A stretch of DNA of 64,000 nt from Ruminococcus flavefaciens MA2007 (GTDB taxonomy: Bacteria; Bacillota; Clostridia; Oscillospirales; Ruminococcaceae). A model generated the notes under the pieces. The model did no database searches. It was given only the letters and a program-made list of their open reading frames with translations, and was not told where the DNA came from. Location of the stretch: assembly GCF_000621845.1 (NCBI RefSeq), contig NZ_JHXF01000008.1, positions 62,001 to 126,000 on the forward strand, written 5' to 3'. Made by a program: the position numbers and the translations under genes. This document shows, one piece after another, positions 23,694 through 33,897 of this stretch (positions are counted from its first letter, which is position 1; each line of letters starts with the position of its first letter).

Positions 23694-24962
23694 ATGTCAT
23701 CTATCCTGATAAAGAATATCCGTGCAGTTGATAATGCTGTGGACATTACAACAGACGTACTAATCAAGGACGGCGTTATCGCTGAAATTGGCGAGGGCAT
23801 AACAGCTTCCGCTGAGCAGACCATTGACGGAACGGGACTTGTGCTCATGCCGTCACTGTTCGATATGCACGTACATCTCCGCGATCCCGGCTTCACCCAT
23901 AAGGAGGACGTGCTCACAGGCTGCGGTGCGGCTCTGGCAGGCGGAGTTACAGGCGTTCTTGCAATGCCGAACACTAAGCCGCCCTGCGATAACCCCGAGA
24001 CTATACGCTACATCATCGACAAGGCAAATGGTACGGGAGTTGATGTTTATCCCGTGGGCTGCATTACAGGTGGAATGAGCGGCAACGGTCTCTGCGACTA
24101 TGAAGCTCTCAAAGCCGCAGGCTGCATATGTATCTCCGACGACGGACGTCCCGTTGAGAATGCGGAGAATATGCGAAAGGCTCTTGAGCTCTCCAACGAG
24201 AACGGTCTGCTGGTGGCTTCACACTGCGAGGACCTGAGCATTATAAACGGCGGTATCATCAACAAGGGCGAGACCTCCGCAAAGCTCGGTGTCAAGGGCA
24301 TGGACAGAGCTTCCGAGGACTACATAACCGCAAGAGAGATGATACTTGCTTCATCAGTGAATGCGAGAATACATATCTGCCACGTTTCCACAGAGGGCAG
24401 CGCGGCTATGATACGCTTTGCAAAGTCAAGAGGAGTAAAAGTCACCTGCGAGACGGCTCCACACTACTTCATGCTGACGGATAAGCTTCTGGAGAAGCGT
24501 GACGCGGACTACCGCATGAATCCGCCGCTGAGGACTCCCGAGGACGTCAAGGCTATAATCGAAGCCGTAAAAGACGGCACTATAGACTGCATAATCACAG
24601 ACCATGCGCCCCATGCCGCAGAGGAAAAGGCTGACTTTGAGAAGGCTCCCAACGGTGTTGTGGGACTGGAAACATCACTGGCGGCAACGCTTACGGCTCT
24701 CTACCACACAGGGGAGATAGACCTGCATAAGGTAGTTGAGCTCATGTGCGTGAATCCCCGTAAGATACTGGGACTTGACATACCGAGCATAAAGGTGGGC
24801 AGCACTGCCGACCTTGTAATAGCTGACATAAATAAAAAGTGGACAGTTGAGCCAGAGAAGCTCCACTCGAAATCACACAATACTGTTTTCAAGGGCATGG
24901 AGCTCACAGGAAAGCCTCTCGTCACTATATCAAAGGGCGAGATAAGATATAATGAAATGTAA
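23694..24962 (+). CDS. pyrC: Dihydroorotase
   Basis: 422 residues, class I type. It closes N-carbamoyl-aspartate to dihydroorotate. Metal ligands are visible in DMHVHLRDPGFTHKED near 58-73. SHCEDLSIINGG near 178, RIHICHVSTEGSAAMI near 230 and CIITDHAPHAAEEK near 302 complete the site. GCGAGG lies 7 bases before the ATG. It sits 30 bases after pyrR and 17 before pyrF in one operon. Confidence 0.96.
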   Translation: MSSILIKNIRAVDNAVDITTDVLIKDGVIAEIGEGITASAEQTIDGTGLVLMPSLFDMHVHLRDPGFTHKEDVLTGCGAALAGGVTGVLAMPNTKPPCDNPETIRYIIDKANGTGVDVYPVGCITGGMSGNGLCDYEALKAAGCICISDDGRPVENAENMRKALELSNENGLLVASHCEDLSIINGGIINKGETSAKLGVKGMDRASEDYITAREMILASSVNARIHICHVSTEGSAAMIRFAKSRGVKVTCETAPHYFMLTDKLLEKRDADYRMNPPLRTPEDVKAIIEAVKDGTIDCIITDHAPHAAEEKADFEKAPNGVVGLETSLAATLTALYHTGEIDLHKVVELMCVNPRKILGLDIPSIKVGSTADLVIADINKKWTVEPEKLHSKSHNTVFKGMELTGKPLVTISKGEIRYNEM

Positions 24963-24979
24963 TTACAGGAGGAGAAACT

Positions 24980-25906
24980 ATGTCATTTGACAGACTTATC
25001 GACAAGATAATCGAAATGAAAAATCCTACGGTGGTAGGTCTCGATCCGAAGCTGGAGTACGTTCCCGAGTTTATCCAGCGCCGCTACCTTGACAGCGACG
25101 GCTGGACATTAAAGGCTGCTGCAAAGGCTATATTCGACTTCAATCAGGCTATCATCGACGAGATACACGATATCGTGCCTGCTATCAAGCCTCAGGCTGC
25201 TTACTATGAGATGTACGGTCACTACGGTATCAGAACTCTTGAAAAGACTATCAGATATGCAAAGCTCAACGGTATGTTCGTTATGACAGACGGTAAGCGC
25301 AACGATATCGGCGCTACTATGGAGGCTTACACAAACGCTCACCTCGGTACAGTTACTATCGGCGGCAGCGATATCGAGCCATTCGGCGCTGACGCTCTCA
25401 CAGTGAACGGCTACCTCGGCACAGACGGCATAGCTCCTCTCCTTAAAGTCTGCAAGGAGCGCGACAAGGGCATCTACGTTCTGGTAAAAACTTCCAACCC
25501 CTCGTCAGGCGAGCTTCAGGACATGAAAATGGCTGACGGACGCACAGTATATGAGTGCATGGGCGATATGTGCGAGAAGTGGGGCGAGGATACACGCGGA
25601 AAGTACGGCTACTCCGCAGTAGGTGCAGTTGTAGGCGCTACATACCCCGAAATGCTCACAGAGCTCAGACAGCGACTTCCTCACACTATGTTCCTTGTTC
25701 CGGGCTACGGCGCACAGGGCGGCGGAGCTGAGGGCTTGAAGGGCGGCTTCGACGAGAACGGTCTTGGAGCTATCGTAAACTCCTCACGCGCAGTAATGTG
25801 CGCATACAAGAAGGAAGGCTGCGACGAGCACGAGTTCGCAAAGGCTGCAAGAAGAGAAGTTATCCGCATGAGAGAGGATATCTGCCAGTACATCAACTTG
25901 AAGTAA
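24980..25906 (+). CDS. pyrF: Orotidine 5'-phosphate decarboxylase, type 2
   Basis: 308 residues, the length of the type 2 subfamily (longer than E. coli PyrF). VVGLDPKLEYVPEF near 18-31 starts the barrel. The catalytic Lys-Asp motif is TDGKRNDIGATMEAY near 96-110. LVPGYGAQGGGAEGL near 235 is the phosphate-binding end. It makes UMP from OMP. GGAGG lies 8 bases before the ATG. It is followed by two family B units, then carA. Confidence 0.96.
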   Translation: MSFDRLIDKIIEMKNPTVVGLDPKLEYVPEFIQRRYLDSDGWTLKAAAKAIFDFNQAIIDEIHDIVPAIKPQAAYYEMYGHYGIRTLEKTIRYAKLNGMFVMTDGKRNDIGATMEAYTNAHLGTVTIGGSDIEPFGADALTVNGYLGTDGIAPLLKVCKERDKGIYVLVKTSNPSSGELQDMKMADGRTVYECMGDMCEKWGEDTRGKYGYSAVGAVVGATYPEMLTELRQRLPHTMFLVPGYGAQGGGAEGLKGGFDENGLGAIVNSSRAVMCAYKKEGCDEHEFAKAARREVIRMREDICQYINLK

Positions 25907-25910
25907 GTAG

Positions 25911-25995
25911 TGTAGGGGCGGATATTATCCGCCCGTGTGTTACACAAAAGGTATATGGGATATATTGTAGGGGACGGCGTCCTCGACGTCCCGTT
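25911..25995. repeat. Family B units between pyrF and carA
   Basis: GTAGGGGCGGATATTATCCGCCC and GTAGGGGACGGCGTCCTCGACGTCCC in direct orientation. The rest of the 197-base gap holds a weak GTTC..GGAAC hairpin at about 26024-26046, and no promoter I trust, so carAB may depend on pyr readthrough. Confidence 0.75.
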
Positions 25996-26103
25996 CTGAA
26001 AACAACATAAATAAACATTGAAACGTTCTGCCCACAATGGCGTGGAACAGAGCGCACAACATCAATAATACGACCTCTAAAAAATCGCAAGGAGGAATTT
26101 ACA

Positions 26104-27204
26104 ATGTCATTATTCAACATGGGAGAAAAAGCTTACCTTATGCTTGCCGACGGACAGGTGTTCGAGGGCAGGAGCTTCGGTGCCAAGGGCACTGTCATAG
26201 GTGAAGTCGTATTCACCACGGGAGTTACAGGCTATCAGGAAACTCTCACCGATCCCAGCTACTACGGACAGATAGTCACACAGACCTTTCCCCTTATCGG
26301 AAACTACGGTGTGAACTCAGAGGACAATGAGTCCGCTAAGTCCTATGTATCGGGATATATCGTTAGAGAGTGGTGCAACGCACCGTCAAACTTCCGCTGT
26401 GAGGGCAACATCAACGACTTCTTAAAGGAGCACAACATCGTCGGTATCAATAACATCGACACAAGACGTCTTACCCGTACTATCCGTGAGGTAGGCGTTA
26501 TGAACGGCGTTATCACTACCGAGGACGTTTACGCAAAGAAGGACGAGCTTCTCGAAAAGGTCCGCGCTTTCACGGTAAAGGACGCTGTAAAGGCTGTTAC
26601 CAATACCGAGACTCTTACTTATGAGCCCGAAGAAAAGAAGCTCCGCGTGGCGCTGTTCGATTTCGGCTACAAGCGCAATATCAGACAGGAGCTCTTAAAG
26701 CGCGGCTGTGAGGTAATCGTAGTACCTGCCTACACGACTGCCGCAGAGATAAAGGAGCTTGCTCCCGACGGCATAATGTTCTCCAACGGCCCCGGAGATC
26801 CTGCCGAAAATGTTGAGATAATCGAGAATATCAAGGAGATACAGAAGCTGGGTATTCCGATATTCGGTATCTGTCTCGGTCATCAGCTCATGGCGCTTGC
26901 CAACGGCGGAAAGACCGAGAAGCTGAAATACGGTCACAGAGGCGCAAACCAGCCTGTTATCGACCTTGAAAGCGGTCTTACCTACGTTACCAGCCAGAAC
27001 CACGGCTACGCAGTAGTAGGGGACAGCATTGATCCTTCGGTAGGTCATGTTTCTCATATAAATGCAAACGATAAGACCTGCGAGGGCATACACTATACCT
27101 CAGTCAACGCAAGAACAGTTCAGTTCCACCCCGAAGCACACGGCGGTCCGCTGGATACAGCGTACTTGTTTGACGATTTTGTTGAAACAATGAGTAAGAA
27201 ATAA
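26104..27204 (+). CDS. carA: Carbamoyl-phosphate synthase small (glutaminase) chain
   Basis: 366 residues. The N-terminal domain (about 1-150) has VVFTTGVTGYQETLTDPSYYGQ-type sequence. The class I glutaminase domain (about 180-360) has the nucleophile Cys in FGICLGHQLMALANGG, then HRGANQPV and QFHPEAHGGPLDT with the catalytic His/Glu. It supplies ammonia from glutamine to CarB for pyrimidine and arginine synthesis. AAGGAGG lies 8 bases before the ATG. CarB follows. Confidence 0.96.
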   Translation: MSLFNMGEKAYLMLADGQVFEGRSFGAKGTVIGEVVFTTGVTGYQETLTDPSYYGQIVTQTFPLIGNYGVNSEDNESAKSYVSGYIVREWCNAPSNFRCEGNINDFLKEHNIVGINNIDTRRLTRTIREVGVMNGVITTEDVYAKKDELLEKVRAFTVKDAVKAVTNTETLTYEPEEKKLRVALFDFGYKRNIRQELLKRGCEVIVVPAYTTAAEIKELAPDGIMFSNGPGDPAENVEIIENIKEIQKLGIPIFGICLGHQLMALANGGKTEKLKYGHRGANQPVIDLESGLTYVTSQNHGYAVVGDSIDPSVGHVSHINANDKTCEGIHYTSVNARTVQFHPEAHGGPLDTAYLFDDFVETMSKK

Positions 27205-27207
27205 TTC

Positions 27208-27280
27208 AGTAGGGAACGCCGCCCTCGGCGTTCCGCAAAAGTGATATATTAAAGGAACGGCGAGGACGCCGTTCCCTACA
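27208..27280. repeat. Family B inverted pair between carA and carB
   Basis: GTAGGGAACGCCGCCCTCGGCGTTCC and its inverted partner GGAACGGCGAGGACGCCGTTCCCTAC, around a short A/T spacer. It could fold into one long hairpin in the carAB message. Confidence 0.75.
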
Positions 27281-27313
27281 ATACTACTTACTACTTATTT
27301 GGAGGTAATAGAA

Positions 27314-30300
27314 ATGCCACTCAGAAGTGATATAAAAAAGGTTCTTGTTATCGGCTCGGGTCCTATCGTTATCGGACAGGCTGCCGAATTTGACTACGCA
27401 GGTACTCAGGCCTGCCGTGCACTTAAACAGGAGGGACTTGAAGTAGTCCTCGTAAACTCTAACCCTGCTACAATTATGACCGATAAGGCTATGGCAGACA
27501 AGGTCTACATCGAGCCCCTTACACTTGACGTTATCAAGCGTATCATTGAAATAGAAAAGCCCGACAGTCTCCTCTCCACCCTCGGCGGTCAGACAGGTCT
27601 TACACTGTCCATGCAGCTTGCTGAGGAGGGCTTCCTCGACAGCCACAATGTAAAGCTTCTCGGCGCTGATCCCGAGACTATCCACAAGGCTGAGGACAGA
27701 CAGGCTTTCAAGGACACCATGGAGAAAATAGGCGAGCCCTGTATCCCTTCAAAGGTCGTTGAGACCGTTGAGGACGCAGTTGACTTCGCACAGGTGATAC
27801 ACTATCCCGTTATCGTACGTCCTGCATTTACTCTCGGCGGAACAGGCGGCGGTATCGCCCAGAACGAGGAGGAGCTCCGCGACATCGCTACAAACGGACT
27901 TCGTCTTTCGCCTATCACACAGATACTTGTTGAGAAGTGCATAAGCGGCTGGAAGGAAATAGAGTTTGAAGTTATCCGTGACGCAAAGGGCAACGTTATC
28001 ACAGTATGCTCCATGGAGAACTTCGATCCTGTAGGCGTTCACACAGGCGACAGTATCGTTATCGCACCTGCCGTAACTCTCAGCGACAGAGAGTACCAGA
28101 TGCTCCGTACAGCAGCTATCAACATCATCAAGGAGCTTAAAGTCGAGGGCGGCTGCAACTGTCAGTTCGCACTCCACCCCACAAGCTTCAAGTATGCTGT
28201 TATCGAGGTAAACCCCAGAGTTTCACGTTCATCTGCGCTGGCTTCAAAGGCTACGGGCTATCCTATCGCAAAGACCGCAGCAAAGATAGCTATCGGCTAT
28301 ACTCTTGATGAGATAATCAATCAGGTAACAGGCAAGACCTATGCCTGCTTTGAGCCTGCTCTGGACTATGTAGTTATCAAGTTCCCGAAGTGGGCATTTG
28401 ATAAGTTCGTTTACGCCAAGCGTACTCTCGGCACTCAGATGAAGGCTACAGGCGAGGTAATGGCTATCGGTACAAGCTTCGAGCAGGCTATGATGAAGGC
28501 TGTCCGCTCTATCGAGCTTGGCATGGACACCATGAACCTCAAAAAGCTTGCAAAGCTCTCCACTGAGGAGATACGCGAGAAGCTCCACGTTATAGACGAC
28601 GAGCGTTCATTCTGCGTATTTGAGGCGCTCAAGCGCGGCATTACTCCGGAAGAGATACATGAGATAACCATGATAGACAACTGGTTCCTCTATAAGCTCC
28701 TTAATCTTGTAGAGCTTGAAAAATGGCTTGCTGAGGGCGAGCTCACCGAGGAAAAGTACGACATCGCTAAGCAGTACGGCTACCTTGATAGCACTATCGA
28801 GCGTATTTCGGGACAGAAGTGCCCCAAGCACAAGAGTGCCGTATACAAAATGGTTGATACCTGCGCAGGCGAGTTCAAGGCTGAGACTCCCTACTTCTAC
28901 TCCACATTTGACGAGGAGAACGAGGCGAAGCAGTTCATTGAGCGCACCGATAAGGGCAAGAAGAAGGTCATCGTTTTCGGAAGCGGTCCTATCCGTATCG
29001 GACAGGGTATCGAGTTCGACTACTGCTCGGTCCACTGCGTATGGACGCTTAAAGAGCTTGGCTATGAGGCAGTTATCTGCAACAACAACCCCGAGACCGT
29101 ATCTACCGACTTCGATACAGGCGACAGACTGTACTTCGACCCTCTCACAAAGGAGGACGTTCAGTCCATAATCGAGACCGAACAGCCTTACGGCGTTGTT
29201 GTACAGTTCGGCGGACAGACAGCTATCAAGCTGACACGCTATCTCTCAGATATGGGAGTTCGTATCCTTGGTACTTCCGCTGACATGATAGACGCCGCAG
29301 AGGACAGAGAGCGTTTCGACGAGGTGCTTGAAAAGTGCGGTATACCGAGACCTGCCGGACATACAGTTATGAACACAGAGGAAGCTCTTGCAGCGGCAAA
29401 TGACCTCGGTTATCCTGTGCTTCTCCGTCCGTCATACGTTCTCGGCGGACAGAATATGATAATCGCTCACTCCGACGCAGACGTAAAGGAGTATATGGGC
29501 ATCATCATGAGCCATAATATAGAGAACCCTGTTCTTATCGACAAGTACATGATGGGTACTGAGGTCGAGGTCGACGCTATCTGCGATGGCGAGGACTTCC
29601 TTATCCCAGGTATCATGGAGCATATCGAGCGTGCCGGCGTTCACTCGGGCGACTCTATCTCCATTTACCCTGCTCAGCACCTTTCTGAGCGTATCAAGCG
29701 CATTATCGTTGAGTACACAAGACTGCTCTCCAAGGAGCTCAATGTTATCGGTCTGGTAAATATCCAGTACGTCGTATACAATCACGAGGTATTCGTTATC
29801 GAGGTAAACCCACGTTCTTCAAGAACTGTTCCTTATATCAGCAAGGTTACGGGAATACCTATGGTGGATATCGCTACAAAGATAATGTTCGGTGCAAAGC
29901 TCAAGGATATGGGCTATGAGAGCGGACTTTACCCTGCTGGCGACTATGTTGCTGTTAAGGTCCCTGTATTCTCATTCGAGAAGCTGACTAACGTTGATAC
30001 AATGCTGGGACCTGAGATGAAGTCAACAGGTGAGTGTCTCGGTATCGGCAGAAACCTTGAGGATGCGCTCCTCAAGGGACTTATCGCCGCAGGCTTTGAC
30101 CTCAAGCGCGAGGGCGGAGTTCTTATCTCTGTCCGTGACAGCGACAAGAGGGAGATACTTCCTATCGCAGACAAGTTCGAGCGTATGGGATTCGAGCTCT
30201 ATGCAACATCGGGTACGCAGAGCGTCCTCCACAGAAACATGATAGCGGCAAACCTTGTCCGCAAGATCTCCGACGGCGAGCCAAATGTGGAAACACTCCT

Positions 30301-30505
30301 TGACAGCGGCAAGATACACTACGTAATATCCACATCTGCAAAGGGACGACTTCCCGAGCGCGACAGCGTTAAGATGAGAAGAAAGTCCATAGAGCGTTCT
30401 ATCTGTAGTTTAACTGCTGTGGATACGGCGAAATCGCTGGTAAAGGTGCTTGAATCGGGCAGAACTATCAACGACGTTGAATTAGTTGACATCACCAAGA
30501 TATAA
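27314..30505 (+). CDS. carB: Carbamoyl-phosphate synthase large chain
   Basis: 1063 residues, the family's usual length. Two homologous halves each carry an ATP-grasp domain. The first begins KKVLVIGSGPIVIGQAAEFDY, the second KKVIVFGSGPIRIGQGIEFDY near residue 555. An oligomerisation domain lies between them and a MGS-like allosteric domain at about 930-1063 (LYATSGTQSVLHRN). It makes carbamoyl phosphate from bicarbonate, ATP and ammonia. The ATG at 27314 is chosen because GGAGG lies 8 bases upstream. Confidence 0.97.
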   Translation: MPLRSDIKKVLVIGSGPIVIGQAAEFDYAGTQACRALKQEGLEVVLVNSNPATIMTDKAMADKVYIEPLTLDVIKRIIEIEKPDSLLSTLGGQTGLTLSMQLAEEGFLDSHNVKLLGADPETIHKAEDRQAFKDTMEKIGEPCIPSKVVETVEDAVDFAQVIHYPVIVRPAFTLGGTGGGIAQNEEELRDIATNGLRLSPITQILVEKCISGWKEIEFEVIRDAKGNVITVCSMENFDPVGVHTGDSIVIAPAVTLSDREYQMLRTAAINIIKELKVEGGCNCQFALHPTSFKYAVIEVNPRVSRSSALASKATGYPIAKTAAKIAIGYTLDEIINQVTGKTYACFEPALDYVVIKFPKWAFDKFVYAKRTLGTQMKATGEVMAIGTSFEQAMMKAVRSIELGMDTMNLKKLAKLSTEEIREKLHVIDDERSFCVFEALKRGITPEEIHEITMIDNWFLYKLLNLVELEKWLAEGELTEEKYDIAKQYGYLDSTIERISGQKCPKHKSAVYKMVDTCAGEFKAETPYFYSTFDEENEAKQFIERTDKGKKKVIVFGSGPIRIGQGIEFDYCSVHCVWTLKELGYEAVICNNNPETVSTDFDTGDRLYFDPLTKEDVQSIIETEQPYGVVVQFGGQTAIKLTRYLSDMGVRILGTSADMIDAAEDRERFDEVLEKCGIPRPAGHTVMNTEEALAAANDLGYPVLLRPSYVLGGQNMIIAHSDADVKEYMGIIMSHNIENPVLIDKYMMGTEVEVDAICDGEDFLIPGIMEHIERAGVHSGDSISIYPAQHLSERIKRIIVEYTRLLSKELNVIGLVNIQYVVYNHEVFVIEVNPRSSRTVPYISKVTGIPMVDIATKIMFGAKLKDMGYESGLYPAGDYVAVKVPVFSFEKLTNVDTMLGPEMKSTGECLGIGRNLEDALLKGLIAAGFDLKREGGVLISVRDSDKREILPIADKFERMGFELYATSGTQSVLHRNMIAANLVRKISDGEPNVETLLDSGKIHYVISTSAKGRLPERDSVKMRRKSIERSICSLTAVDTAKSLVKVLESGRTINDVELVDITKI

Positions 30506-30508
30506 ACC

Positions 30509-30743
30509 TGTAGGGGCTGGCGTCTTCGACAGCCCACAGCAGGGGCGGATATTATCCGCCCGAAGCTGTTAGCCGTTAGCCTGTAGGGGCGCACAGTGTG
30601 CGCCCGTGACATACACGCTTTTGTAGGGGCGACGGGACGCCGTCAATACACAAAATAACATAATACACTTACGGGGCGATGACCACATCGCCCCATACAT
30701 TTCTTTTCTCAAAAGATACGGGCGCACACTGTGCGCCCCTACA
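30509..30743. repeat. Dense cluster of family B units before uvrB
   Basis: About six units in 235 bases with different cores: CTGGCGTCTTCGACAGCC, GGATATTATCC, GCGCACAGTGTGCGC, GACGGGACGCCGTC, GATGACCACATC and GCGCACACTGTGCGC. TTCTCAACTCTCAATTTTC follows. No promoter was recognised. Confidence 0.8.
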
Positions 30744-30781
30744 TTCTCAACTCTCAATTTTCAATTCTGAAAGGCGGTATT

Positions 30782-32743
30782 ATGGATCACTTCAAGCTAT
30801 GCTCAAACTACGCTCCCGCAGGCGACCAGCCGCAGGCTATCGACAAGCTGGTAAACGGTATACAGTCAGGCAAAAAGGAACAGATACTTCTCGGCGTTAC
30901 TGGCTCGGGAAAGACCTTCACCATGGCAAATGTTATCGCCCGTGTGAACAAGCCTACCCTTGTCCTTGCTCACAACAAGATACTTGCGGCACAGCTCTGC
31001 TCGGAGTTCCGCGAGTTCTTCCCCGACAACGCCGTTGAGTACTTCGTGTCCTACTACGACTACTATCAGCCCGAAGCCTACGTCCCAAGCACTGACAGCT
31101 ACATCGAAAAGGACTCCTCCATAAACGACGAGATAGACAAGCTCCGCCATTCTGCTACAACGGCTCTTGCGGAGCGCCGCGACGTTATCATAGTTGCCAG
31201 TGTTTCATGCATTTACTCCCTCGGTAGTCCTGAGGAGTACCGCTCCATGTGCGTTTCCATACGTCAGGGCGCGGAAAAGCCCCGTGACCAGCTCATTGCG
31301 GAGCTTGTGAAGATACGCTATGAGCGCAATGACATAGCCTTTGAGCGTAACCGCTTCCGCGTCCGCGGCGATGTTGTGGAGATATTCCCTGCAATGTCAA
31401 CGGATACGGCTGTGCGCGTGGATTACTTCGGCGACGAGATCGACCGTATCTCCGAAATAAACGTGATAACAGGGGAGGTAAAGGCGGTAGTTTCCCATGC
31501 GGCTATCTTTCCTGCTTCACACTATGTTGTGGGCGATGAAAAGCTTGAATCTGCTCTCACCGAGATAGACCGCGAGCTTGCAGAGCGTATCGACTATTTT
31601 AAGCAGAACAACAAGCTCATAGAGGCTCAGCGTATTGAACAGCGTACTCATTACGACATGGAAATGCTCCGCGAAGTCGGCTATTGCAGCGGCGTCGAGA
31701 ATTACTCCCGTGTCCTTGCAGGCAGACCAGCAGGAAGTACTCCACTGACACTTATGGATCACTTCCCAGAGGACTTCCTCCTTATCGTGGACGAGAGTCA
31801 CGTTACTCTGCCGCAGGTAAGGGCTATGTACGCAGGAGACCGAGCAAGAAAGACTACTCTTGTGGATTACGGCTTCCGACTTCCAAGCGCTATGGACAAT
31901 CGTCCGCTGAATTTTGACGAGTTCAACGCTCATATTCATCAGGCTATCTACGTCAGCGCTACTCCGGGACAGATAGAGCGCGAAAAGACCGACACTATCG
32001 TGGAGCAGGTCATTCGTCCTACGGGACTTGTTGATCCTGAGATAATCGTAAAGCCTACTCACGGACAGGTTGACGACCTGCTCTCTGAGATAAACGAGCG
32101 TGTTGAGCGTCATGAGCGAGTTCTTGTTACTACTCTCACCAAGAAAATGGCAGAGGACCTGACCTCATATTATGAGAAGCTGGGCGTAAAGGTGCGCTAT
32201 CTTCACCATGATATCGACACTATCGAGCGTATGGAGATAATCAAGGACCTCCGCGAGGGAGTGTTCGATGTGCTTGTGGGAATAAATCTGCTCCGTGAGG
32301 GACTTGATATCCCTGAGGTAAGCCTTATTGCCATACTCGACGCCGACAAGGAGGGATTCCTGAGAAGCGAGACCTCGCTTATACAGACTATCGGACGTGC
32401 GGCGAGAAATGCCAAGGGACAGGTCATCATGTACGCCGACAGCGTTACGGGCTCTATGGAACGTGCTATCACCGAGACAGAGCGCCGCCGCTCCCTGCAA
32501 ATGGCGTTCAATGAGGAGCACGGTATCGTGCCGAAAACTATTATAAAGGACGTCCGCGACGTACTGGAGATAACCTCCAAGAACAAGGTTGAGGAAAAAA
32601 CGAAAAAGAAGAAGCTTTCAGCCGTAGAGAAACAGCGTTTGATAGACAAGCTCACAGTGGAAATGAAGAACGCGGCGAAGCTGCTTGAATTTGAGCACGC
32701 GGCTTATCTCCGCGATAAGATTAAGGAATTGCAGGAGAAATAA
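30782..32743 (+). CDS. uvrB: UvrABC excinuclease subunit B
   Basis: 653 residues. Walker [17 protein letters not shown] is near 38-53. The beta-hairpin used to open DNA is [20 protein letters not shown] near 88-107. [17 protein letters not shown] and [11 protein letters not shown] follow, and helicase motif VI is [13 protein letters not shown] domain ends the protein ([18 protein letters not shown]). It loads UvrC at damaged DNA. The ATG at 30782 has AAGGCGG 7 bases upstream; earlier in-frame starts lie inside the repeats. Confidence 0.97.
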   Translation: MDHFKLCSNYAPAGDQPQAIDKLVNGIQSGKKEQILLGVTGSGKTFTMANVIARVNKPTLVLAHNKILAAQLCSEFREFFPDNAVEYFVSYYDYYQPEAYVPSTDSYIEKDSSINDEIDKLRHSATTALAERRDVIIVASVSCIYSLGSPEEYRSMCVSIRQGAEKPRDQLIAELVKIRYERNDIAFERNRFRVRGDVVEIFPAMSTDTAVRVDYFGDEIDRISEINVITGEVKAVVSHAAIFPASHYVVGDEKLESALTEIDRELAERIDYFKQNNKLIEAQRIEQRTHYDMEMLREVGYCSGVENYSRVLAGRPAGSTPLTLMDHFPEDFLLIVDESHVTLPQVRAMYAGDRARKTTLVDYGFRLPSAMDNRPLNFDEFNAHIHQAIYVSATPGQIEREKTDTIVEQVIRPTGLVDPEIIVKPTHGQVDDLLSEINERVERHERVLVTTLTKKMAEDLTSYYEKLGVKVRYLHHDIDTIERMEIIKDLREGVFDVLVGINLLREGLDIPEVSLIAILDADKEGFLRSETSLIQTIGRAARNAKGQVIMYADSVTGSMERAITETERRRSLQMAFNEEHGIVPKTIIKDVRDVLEITSKNKVEEKTKKKKLSAVEKQRLIDKLTVEMKNAAKLLEFEHAAYLRDKIKELQEK

Positions 32744-32768
32744 TAATTTTGCACTGCAAAATTATTAT
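32742..32768. terminator. A/T palindrome overlapping the uvrB stop
   Basis: AATAATTTTGCA and TGCAAAATTATT form a perfect palindrome starting at the stop codon. It may stop transcription weakly. Confidence 0.5.
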
Positions 32769-32783
32769 TTGATCCATTAGCTT

Positions 32784-32908
32784 TGCAGGGGCGGCGGAAG
32801 GGGAGCCCCCTTTGGCGGAATCGCAGGTTACCAAATATGAGCCGTTACTTTACGGCTCGGTAGCCCGCTTTTTCCGTTAAGGGGAGCAGCCTAATGCTGC
32901 CCCCTGCT
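32784..32908. repeat. Element E copy 2 (inverted)
   Basis: Inverted, near-identical partner of 20841-20955: GGCGGCGGAAGGGGAGCC, GGTTACC, GAGCCGT..ACGGCTC, GCTTTTTCCGTTAAGGGGAG. GCAGGGGC and GCCCCCTGC arms close it. It lies between convergent genes. Confidence 0.85.
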
Positions 32909-32920
32909 TTTTCGATTTCG

Positions 32921-33505
32921 TTAAGAGTTGTTATTGGTGCGTTTATCTCCTATGTACAGTGCTAACGCCGCGATCAGCAGAGGTATCGTTCCTTTTCCGT
33001 ATGCCGCCGCAGCTGCGGCGGCAAGGGCGATAAAGCTTAGCTTTATCGCCGCAAGTACGGTCTCTGTTTTGCTTTCATGAATCGTGCCTGCGGTGAACTC
33101 CGCTATTATGGCTCCGCCGTCAAGACTGCGGTAGGGGAGCATATTATATGCCGCCGCCATAAGATTCAGCAGGGGAAAAGTTCCGCCGCAGCCAGTCAGC
33201 TTCATAAGAATATACATCATAATATTGGCCGCAGGTCCTGCAAGAAGCACAAAAATACTGCTTTTTGCGGATATCATGCGGCTTTTTTGCCTTTCCATGC
33301 GGATACCGAAGCCGCTGAGCTCCACAGAGCCGATACGTCCGCCCACAAGCATAAGAGCCGCAATGTGTCCTGCTTCATGGACTGCGCAGACCGTATAGAA
33401 AGCCAGTACAAGTCCGTTGTCACGGAGCAGGAATATCAGCGCATTGAATACAAAAAACGAAAAATGAACGCGGAATGCGGCTTTTCCAAGTCTAAAGCTT
33501 ATCAA
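32921..33505 (-). CDS. M50 family site-2 protease-like membrane protein
   Basis: 194 residues. The zinc motif is VHEAGHIAALMLVGG near 43-57, and the second ligand region NMLPYRSLDGGAIIAEF is near 116-132. Four or more membrane segments are present. Intramembrane proteases of this shape include SpoIVFB, which activates SigK. Translation probably starts at TTG 33505, since no ATG fits the alignment; that start overlaps the upstream gene by 14 bases and has no clear ribosome site. Substrate unknown. The neighbours (a small membrane protein and divergent pdaA) hint at sporulation, but this is inference. Confidence 0.85.
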   Translation of the reverse strand: MISFRLGKAAFRVHFSFFVFNALIFLLRDNGLVLAFYTVCAVHEAGHIAALMLVGGRIGSVELSGFGIRMERQKSRMISAKSSIFVLLAGPAANIMMYILMKLTGCGGTFPLLNLMAAAYNMLPYRSLDGGAIIAEFTAGTIHESKTETVLAAIKLSFIALAAAAAAAYGKGTIPLLIAALALYIGDKRTNNNS

Positions 33506-33767
33506 TATAGCTCAGGATATGGTCAATGGGGTTGGTTATGATGTTTTTGTCCTCAGTCACAAGTCCGCGGAGCTTGGCAAACACAGCTCCGGTAATATCG
33601 GGATAAAGCATATTTCCTGCAATAAAAAGGACTCCGAGCAGTATGCATATGACTGCTTGTGTAGCTATGATATCGTCGGCACGGTTTTTCCGCTTTCTGT
33701 CGTAGGACTCAATAAGCGCTTCAGTGCTGTCCTCGCTGTTATCTTCGAGGATATCCTCGTTTTCCAT
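33492..33767 (-). CDS. Small single-pass membrane protein, partner gene of M50 protease
   Basis: 91 residues. The N-terminus is acidic (MENEDILEDNSEDSTEALIE), then a basic patch and one membrane segment (ATQAVICILLGVLFIAGNML, about 34-53). A C-terminal part (VTEDKNIITNPIDHILSYIDKL) follows. It overlaps the M50 gene by 14 bases, so it may be the regulator or anchor of that protease. AGAGGTGATAGT precedes the ATG. I know no family for it. Confidence 0.75.
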   Translation of the reverse strand: MENEDILEDNSEDSTEALIESYDRKRKNRADDIIATQAVICILLGVLFIAGNMLYPDITGAVFAKLRGLVTEDKNIITNPIDHILSYIDKL

Positions 33768-33897
33768 ACTATCACCTCTGTAGATAAATATGCGGAAAAA
33801 ATCGAAAAATGCAGAAAAATCCATGTTTTTTTCGCTGCTTTGAGCTAATAATACTTTTGCGGAGTTATTCCGCACTTAAAATCAGAGGTAAATGCTT

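Noticed and set aside
26024-26050. Second PyrR site before carA
   Set aside because: The GTTC..GGAAC hairpin lacks the PyrR consensus and a following terminator.
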